Origin: Atribacteria bacterium SCGC AAA255-N14
GTDB taxonomy: Bacteria; Atribacterota; JS1; SB-45; 34-128
Length of the DNA: 28,563 nucleotides
Direction of reading: 5' to 3'
Assembly: GCA_000405345.1 (NCBI GenBank)
Contig: ASPC01000016.1
Location: 1-28,563, forward strand
Both the position numbers and the translations under genes were made by a program. Below are positions 23,388 through 28,563 of this stretch, piece after piece. The stretch's first letter is position 1; each line of letters opens with the position of its first letter. The notes beneath the pieces were generated by a model. It saw only the letters and a list, made by a program, of their open reading frames with translations. It had not been told where the DNA came from and did no database searches.

Positions 23388-23432
23388 AATTTAGAAGTCG
23401 GATACAACTATCTTATATCCGACTTCTAAATT
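23388..23432 (-). terminator. Stem-loop between binding-protein and permease genes
   Basis: A perfect 17-bp inverted repeat (arms 23388-23404 and 23416-23432, core AGAAGTCGGATA) with an 11-base loop. On the minus strand it lies 16 bases after the binding-protein stop and 40 bases before the permease start. The following sequence is not a clean T-run, so a partial terminator or mRNA-stabilising hairpin that raises the binding protein over the permeases is more likely than full termination. Confidence 0.7.
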
Positions 23433-23448
23433 GTTAACTATTTTCTTG

Positions 23449-24984
23449 TTACTCTTTCCATACATTCCAGAAGAATATTTCATTCATATTTTTAAAACCT
23501 TTGACATTTTTAGCCGCTATTCTGAAATTTGCATAATCTCCTACTTTAATAGTGGGAATTTCTTCATAGAAAAGTTTTTGAACTTCTTCCATCAATTTAT
23601 ATCGTTGGTCAAAATCTGTTTCAGTTGCCAATTTGTCCATTAATTCGATGAGTTTTGGACTTTCCCACCAGCCAGCATAAGCTGGATTTAGAGGAGTAAA
23701 CATAGTGGGGTCAGGTTTGGTAGTCATACCTGTACTAAATAGATTCCATAGTTCCGGATTTTTTCGTCTATCCGCTACAGTCGCCCATTCCATAGCTTGC
23801 AAATCAATATTAAAGCCAGCTTTTTCTAACTGCTTTTTAGCCGCCAAAGACAAATTATATTCCAGCTGACCTGACATCCAAACAATCTCTTCTCCTTTGT
23901 ATCCAGCTTCTTCTAAAAGTTTTTTAGCTTTTTCAATATCCCCCTGATTATATTTCTCTTTACCCACATCAGACCACCAGACTTGTTCTTTTAACATAAT
24001 ACTGGGATCTAATCTCCAAAATGCTTCATCTCCATATCCGGCAGTTAAAATTGGGCCCATGTCCAGAGCGGTCAAAAAGGCTTCGCGCATCTTCACCTCG
24101 CTCATTATTCCGGCTCGCTTATTAAATTGAAAAGCAAACCAGGCTCTGGGAGCAGAAGGTAGTGCTTGAATATCGGGATGATTTTTAAGCCGATTATATT
24201 CATCTGCAGGTACAAAATCGGCAAAATCATATTCCCCACCCTCAACACTGGTTAAACGCACCGCTTCATCTGAAATGGGGATAAACTGAATTTCATCAAC
24301 GTAGGCTACTTTTTTGCCGCCAAAACCATTGGCTGGAAATGCAACGGGTTGGTAGTCCTCAAAACGAACCATCTTAATATATTGGTGAGGTTTCCACTCT
24401 ACAAATTTAAATGGGCCTGTCCCAATATTTTCTTTCACCTGTTTATCAGGATATTTTTCACATATATCCTTGGGGTAAATAAAAGCCCCGCCGTTAGGCA
24501 TGGCCAAAGAAACTAAAGTAACCCCGGTAGGCTTGGTAAGTTTTAGTTCAATGGTCAAGGTATCTTTGGCTTCAATAGATTCAACATTTTTAAAAATACT
24601 TTTACCGTATGAACTCATCTTTCCCCAACGTTTTACCGAAGCAACTGCATCCTCTGCGGTAACATCCTTGCCATTGTGAAACTTTAAACCTGGTCTTAGT
24701 CTAATAGTATAAACAAGCTTGTCATCACTTATTTCCGGTAAATCTGCAGCCAACATAGGAACGGGGTTTAGGCTTTCATCCAAAGAATATAAGCCTTCAA
24801 ACATATGATATCCGACTACAAAGACTAAAGTTGTGGTGGAAGTATGCGGGTCAAGAGTCGGAGGATCAGCATCGAGGACGACTTTTAAAACTCCACCCAT
24901 TTTTGCTTCAGCAGCAGATAAGGGTACAAACAACATTATGATATATAAGGTGAGAATTAAACCTAAAAAGATCTTGCTTTTCAT
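23449..24984 (-). CDS. dppA: Peptide-binding protein of ABC transporter (SBP family 5)
   Basis: This 511-residue protein starts with a Sec signal peptide (about 5-24, SAAEA-K cleavage) and has no lipobox cysteine, so it is secreted or periplasmic rather than lipid-anchored. Family 5 signatures: DADPPTLDPH (about 38-47), the LKFHNGKDVTAEDAVAS block (about 100-116) and IGTGPFKFVEWKP (about 183-195). It binds peptides or related ligands and delivers them to the permeases encoded downstream. GGGAGG is 9 bases from the ATG. It follows the amidohydrolase gene by about 63 bases. The ligand cannot be read from the sequence. Confidence 0.93.
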   Translation of the reverse strand: MKSKIFLGLILTLYIIMLFVPLSAAEAKMGGVLKVVLDADPPTLDPHTSTTTLVFVVGYHMFEGLYSLDESLNPVPMLAADLPEISDDKLVYTIRLRPGLKFHNGKDVTAEDAVASVKRWGKMSSYGKSIFKNVESIEAKDTLTIELKLTKPTGVTLVSLAMPNGGAFIYPKDICEKYPDKQVKENIGTGPFKFVEWKPHQYIKMVRFEDYQPVAFPANGFGGKKVAYVDEIQFIPISDEAVRLTSVEGGEYDFADFVPADEYNRLKNHPDIQALPSAPRAWFAFQFNKRAGIMSEVKMREAFLTALDMGPILTAGYGDEAFWRLDPSIMLKEQVWWSDVGKEKYNQGDIEKAKKLLEEAGYKGEEIVWMSGQLEYNLSLAAKKQLEKAGFNIDLQAMEWATVADRRKNPELWNLFSTGMTTKPDPTMFTPLNPAYAGWWESPKLIELMDKLATETDFDQRYKLMEEVQKLFYEEIPTIKVGDYANFRIAAKNVKGFKNMNEIFFWNVWKE

Positions 24985-25047
24985 ATTAAATTACCTCCCT
25001 AATTTTTAATTTACATAAATAGTAGTAAATATTTTTTAATATTTAAC

Positions 25048-26469
25048 TTATTTATCTTCACCTCCCTTGCCTTTAAAATATAAACTTTCTTCTAAATTGA
25101 TCACCTCCAAAGGTATTTCCTGTTTTTTTAATTTATTTGCTCCTCTTTGTGTGACTATTAATGTACCAGGATTATTAAAAATAATGCCAGAGACCATGGA
25201 TACTTTCCCCTTTATCAACACAATCTCAACTTTAGCATCATCCGGATCAAAAATGGTAATATCAGCATCTGCTCCGATAGATAAATGACCTTTATTCTTT
25301 AACCCCAGCATTCGTGAAGGGGTTAAACTTATCTTTTGAACCAGCTCGCTTATAGTCAAGGCGCAAAAACGAACTAACGGCAAACCGTGAGAAAGAATAC
25401 AATTTCTTGGAATTGCTCCTCCGTCACTGCTAATTGCATCTACCACGAAATTACCATTATCTTTTTCTGTGACACATACTTCAGCAGACCTTCTACGATT
25501 AATGGGAAAACAAACACCCACCTTATATTCGCGTTCTTTCCAATAATTAATTGCTTCCTCACCATAAATATATTTTACTCTGCTGCCCCGTAAAGCATAT
25601 ACACCAGCATATTTTACCCGGAGAGCTTCTTCTAAACCTTCTTTGCTTACCTGATATCCGTTAGCTTTTAAGGAATTACGCAGTACATAACTTATAGGTA
25701 TATCATCCTTATTAATCCCCCCATAACAACCATTACGCAGGGCTAAATGACTCTCAGAAATAATATTAGGTGATTTTTTAAGAATATCCATAACTATTTT
25801 TAGTTCTAATAAAGGGTCTTCCACATAACCACGACAATAAGCATTAACATGGGCAATGTGTAAAGGTTTACCTTCAGCTAATTTAACCGCCTCTTCAACT
25901 CCTTGTATGTTACTACCGGTTTCGGTGGTTCCTACATGAAAACCCATATAACCTTTTTCCTGTTGAGTTATTTGGAAAATATTATAAGTAGCTTCAGGAG
26001 TAAGTGGATAATGCCCTCCCAATATTTTTATTCCTATTGCTCCACTATCTAAATTTTTATTAATAACTTTTTTTAGTTCTTCAACCGGAGGATTATTGCT
26101 TTTTATGCCATTTTCGGGATAGATTGCTTCTAAAACTGCCACATTTAGCCCACAACCATATTTAGTTATCTCCTGCTTGATCACTTCTATTGGCCCTTCA
26201 AAATCGAATGCAGTAGTTACGCCGGCATTTATTAACATTCGATAACCAGCTCCCTTAGCATATGGTCTGGCAACATGACAATGAGTATCTATTATTCCGG
26301 GTATGATAATTTTTCCACTAATATCTATTACTTGCTCAGATAAATCGTTCTTTATTTCTTTAGCTACTTCAGCAACCTTATCTCCTTTTACCGCAACATC
26401 ACCAACAAAATCTCTATTATTAGCAGGGTCAACAATACGCCCTCCTTTAAATAAAAAATCATATTTCAT
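25048..26469 (-). CDS. Amidohydrolase (D-aminoacylase/dihydropyrimidinase-like)
   Basis: This 473-residue protein belongs to the metal-dependent amidohydrolase superfamily. It has the N-terminal KGGRIVDPANNRDF strand, the metal site IDTHCHVARPYA (HxH, about 61-66), an IGIKILGG segment (about 144-151) that could supply the carboxylated lysine, a PLHIAHVNA histidine (about 202-210), an ISSDGGAIP aspartate (about 348-356), and the C-terminal beta-sandwich part (GHLSIGADADITIFDPDD). Such enzymes hydrolyse N-acyl-D-amino acids, cyclic amides or similar. It sits between the KamA-type gene (about 40 bases upstream) and the peptide transporter genes, so it probably processes an imported amide or peptide. 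The ribosome binding site AAGGGAG lies about 11 bases from the ATG. Confidence 0.88.
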   Translation of the reverse strand: MKYDFLFKGGRIVDPANNRDFVGDVAVKGDKVAEVAKEIKNDLSEQVIDISGKIIIPGIIDTHCHVARPYAKGAGYRMLINAGVTTAFDFEGPIEVIKQEITKYGCGLNVAVLEAIYPENGIKSNNPPVEELKKVINKNLDSGAIGIKILGGHYPLTPEATYNIFQITQQEKGYMGFHVGTTETGSNIQGVEEAVKLAEGKPLHIAHVNAYCRGYVEDPLLELKIVMDILKKSPNIISESHLALRNGCYGGINKDDIPISYVLRNSLKANGYQVSKEGLEEALRVKYAGVYALRGSRVKYIYGEEAINYWKEREYKVGVCFPINRRRSAEVCVTEKDNGNFVVDAISSDGGAIPRNCILSHGLPLVRFCALTISELVQKISLTPSRMLGLKNKGHLSIGADADITIFDPDDAKVEIVLIKGKVSMVSGIIFNNPGTLIVTQRGANKLKKQEIPLEVINLEESLYFKGKGGEDK

Positions 26470-26509
26470 TATAAGTTAATCTCCCTTGCCTTTTAATTTA
26501 TTATATTTT

Positions 26510-27257
26510 TTAATAGTAATGCCAAATTGACTTATATTCTTCGATATTTTCCCCTCTTTTGGCAAGTTCTTGGAGATATTTGTAAATGGGAAGGTCTTTA
26601 TAAACATAAGGTTCAACGAAAGCGATGCCTTTTTCCCAGGGATGCCATAGATAAATTCTCCTTCCTTCCTTCCTTATTGAGAGCAATTAATTCTCTATCT
26701 TGCCACGCCCTTACGTGATTTTTACCTAAACGAGGCACATTAAATACCGGCTCATCGGTTCGGAAAATACCGGGTATCAATCTTGCTTCTTCTTTTCTCT
26801 CTTGCCATAAGCGGGCTACCGGAACAAGATAATCCTTGTGTTCTTCTTTTCCTTTAGGGTAAAAAGTATAATAGGGATCTACTCCTGCCTTTTTCATCGC
26901 TATTCTTGCTGCTACATTCTGAAATCTTCTACTGGTTTCCAGGGTATAAACTAATTGGTTATACACATATATACCCTGTTTTCTAAATTTCATCACTGCC
27001 TCAGCCAATTCCGGAGTAACTTCGGATGAGCTCTCAATATGAGTGACTATACAAACATTTCTTTTTCCTGGTTCTATATAATTTCCAATCAATTTAGCCA
27101 ATTCATCGGTTATTCTCATGGGAACCGTTACCGGCGTTCTGGTGCCCCACCTGATATTAATTACATGTTCCATCTGACACAATCTATCCATAATATACTT
27201 TATCTTTTCATCATCCAAGGCCAAGGGGTCGCCACCAGTAATCAATACATCTCTCAT
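26510..27257 (-). pseudogene. kamA: C-terminal part of KamA-family radical SAM aminomutase, frameshifted
   Basis: The intact frame 27257-26613 starts MRDVLITGGDPLALDD, carrying the GGDP motif that contacts SAM, and continues with ASRRFQNVAARIA-type helices and NVPRLGKNHVRAWQ, where the lysine likely binds PLP. At the end the frame is lost in a four-copy AAGG repeat (CCTT on +, 26660-26675). Removing one copy gives NKEGRRIYLWHPWEKGIAFV continuing to KSIWHYY and a stop at 26510. So the real C-terminus (about 50 residues) is encoded in another frame. The ATG at 27257 overlaps the stop of the upstream part by four bases (ATGA). The join to that part needs one extra base. Confidence 0.8.
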
Positions 27258-28342
27258 GGAGGTATGTTTACTAAACCATCCAACGCTTTATCCAATGCCC
27301 CTTTACTTACCATTCCTTCGGGCATCATCGGACCGGTTATTTCCCAATTCCTCTGACAGTAAACACAAATTTGCGGACAAGTATCGTAGGGCTTTAGGAT
27401 AGATATCATGGGATATCTTCTGGTAATTAATGCTTCCGGTGAAGTATCATGCTCGCCCATAAAATCAAAGTAATATGACCTTTCTTTGCGATGTTCTTTC
27501 ATTAAAGTTACATAATGCATGGGAGGAATTACCTGAGATCTTACCTGATAGTCATATTTTCTATCACTGCGGGAAAAATCGAACAAAGAAAGATAATAGG
27601 GGGTAATACCAAAGGGTATTTTATTTTCAATGGCAATCTCAATAGCTTTAATATCATCTTTGGTAAGAGGAACTAATTTTTTAAGATTTTCTAAATCATC
27701 CTTGTCTTGGAATATGTGTTTTAAGTGCCAATAATAGTCATCCCAATCATCCAAACTTGCGCCAAAATAATCTAATATTTTCTGGCGATTTTCTTTTCTT
27801 CCCTTAATCATTTCATCATTATATCCGGAAGGATAACGGTCAATAAAATTATGAACTTTTTCGTACAGCTTGTCTAAATAATTAGAACGAGCTATCCCCG
27901 CTTCCCTGCCTTCAATCTTGGTAAAATCTATTATCTCAACCCCATCTCGTTCTAACAATGGCCTTAACCATCCCGAAGAAATATCTGCTTTTCCTTTCAT
28001 TGCTTTAAAGAGGTGAATAAATTCTTCTAAAAAACCATCATCGATTTCTTTAATAATTTTCTGATTTTCCTTAGCGACTTGCCTTAAATAATCTAAAGTA
28101 CTAAAACCAGCACTCTCCTCATTTCGAGAAGAAATAAAATTATTAAATACTTTTATGGCCTCTAAGGCGGTGGCGTATTCTAATTTATGTAATTCTTCTT
28201 CTCCTTCTCTATACTTCCATTCTAAGTCTTTAGAAAATTTAAAAAGACTCTGCCGAGCTTTCTCTAAATCCTCACTTTTCCTTAATAACCTAAATATTTC
28301 TGGATTTTCACTCCGCAGCTCTTCAATTAAGCTCTTATTCAT
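27254..28342 (-). pseudogene. kamA: N-terminal part of KamA-family radical SAM aminomutase (lysine 2,3-aminomutase type)
   Basis: This 362-residue frame has a long N-terminal helical extension (about 1-270) and then the radical-SAM cluster motif C322-P-x2-C326-x2-C329 in DTCPQICVYCQRNW. KamA-type enzymes use this cluster and SAM, with PLP, to move an amino group from alpha to beta on lysine or a similar amino acid. The frame ends at ...GLVNIPP with a stop that overlaps the ATG of the next piece; inserting one base would fuse them as PP-MRDVLITGGDP. The joined protein would be about 620 residues, fitting the long KamA-family form rather than the ~415-residue type. The ATG at 28342 has a distant GAAAGGGG (about 15 bases). 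Confidence 0.8.
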
Positions 28343-28563
28343 TTTAATTTATTTTTCCCCTTTCTAAAAAATAATTTGTTTATAGAGATCGCTAACTCCA
28401 AAAGTTATGGTAGTTACGTTTTTTACCTCCTTAGATAGTATAGATATAGGGAACATTTATCCTGCAATTAATTGCTGAATTTTTCTACCCTTGTCTGCCT
28501 TCGATAAATTAGGCCTATTATTTTAGACAATAAAAAAGACAGGCTAAGAAAATAATAATATTA
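28343..28563. other. Region upstream of the KamA cluster
   Basis: It should hold the promoter of the minus-strand cluster. A clear AAGGAGG (28426-28432 on the + strand as CCTCCTT) is not followed by a start codon at normal distance. A 30-codon minus frame (ATG at 28456, stop at 28364, translating MFPISILSKEVKNVTTITFG and on) spans it. This could be a leader peptide or a degraded gene start. Nothing else is recognised. Confidence 0.35.

Noticed and set aside
1..28563. tRNA or rRNA genes
   Set aside because: No cloverleaf or rRNA-like segment was recognised in any intergenic region by eye.

Overview
The window is AT-rich bacterial DNA from what looks like a strict anaerobe. Signs of this are several [4Fe-4S] proteins (a reductive-dehalogenase-like protein, a DUF362/ferredoxin protein, a radical-SAM lysine-2,3-aminomutase-type enzyme), no visible oxygen-dependent enzyme, and strong AGGAGG-type ribosome binding sites with frequent GTG/TTG starts. 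A low-GC Clostridia/Halanaerobiales-like bacterium or an Atribacterota-type lineage would fit. No rRNA or marker gene is present, so this placement is a guess.

Layout. (1) 1-3150 is an accessory, phage-like region. It holds an M15 endolysin-type peptidase and a YvrJ/holin-like membrane protein on the + strand, then a minus-strand operon of an XRE repressor, an ImmA/IrrE-type metallopeptidase and a PIN-like protein. This operon lies between an intact holin-like gene and a 5'-truncated second copy of the same gene and its terminator. (2) 3154-9527 is a run of minus-strand genes: a frameshifted D-Ala-D-Ala carboxypeptidase (PBP4), a reductive-dehalogenase-like Fe-S protein, a histidine phosphatase, an HD hydrolase, a DUF362 ferredoxin protein and a Gfo/Idh/MocA oxidoreductase. 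(3) 9791-14469 encodes a DUF2330 protein, a secreted ankyrin-repeat protein, a GrpB-family protein and a SAM methyltransferase, with dispersed palindromic repeats between them. (4) 14578-18211 is a + strand operon with a clear promoter and operator: a DUF3352-like exported protein, a YtrA-type GntR repressor, an ABC ATPase and a membrane permease. (5) 18227-20930 holds YbjQ, a small two-helix membrane protein, a CGGC-domain protein and pyruvate kinase on the minus strand. (6) 21134-21450 is a 317-bp mobile-element relic: a REP-associated (Y1/RAYT-type) transposase gene with its middle deleted, bounded by perfect 25-bp inverted repeats. (7) 21498-28342 is a minus-strand peptide-utilisation cluster: a KamA-type enzyme broken in two places, an amidohydrolase, a peptide-binding protein and two DppB/DppC permeases. 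No transporter ATPase is found next to them.

The main points of interest are the XRE-ImmA-PIN module inside a duplicated holin locus, the miniature RAYT derivative, three reading-frame breaks in two enzymes (two of them at simple repeats: a G8 run and a four-copy AAGG repeat), a signal-less reductive dehalogenase homologue, and the GntR-type operator overlapping the ABC operon promoter. Function assignments come from motifs read by eye; no database search was possible.
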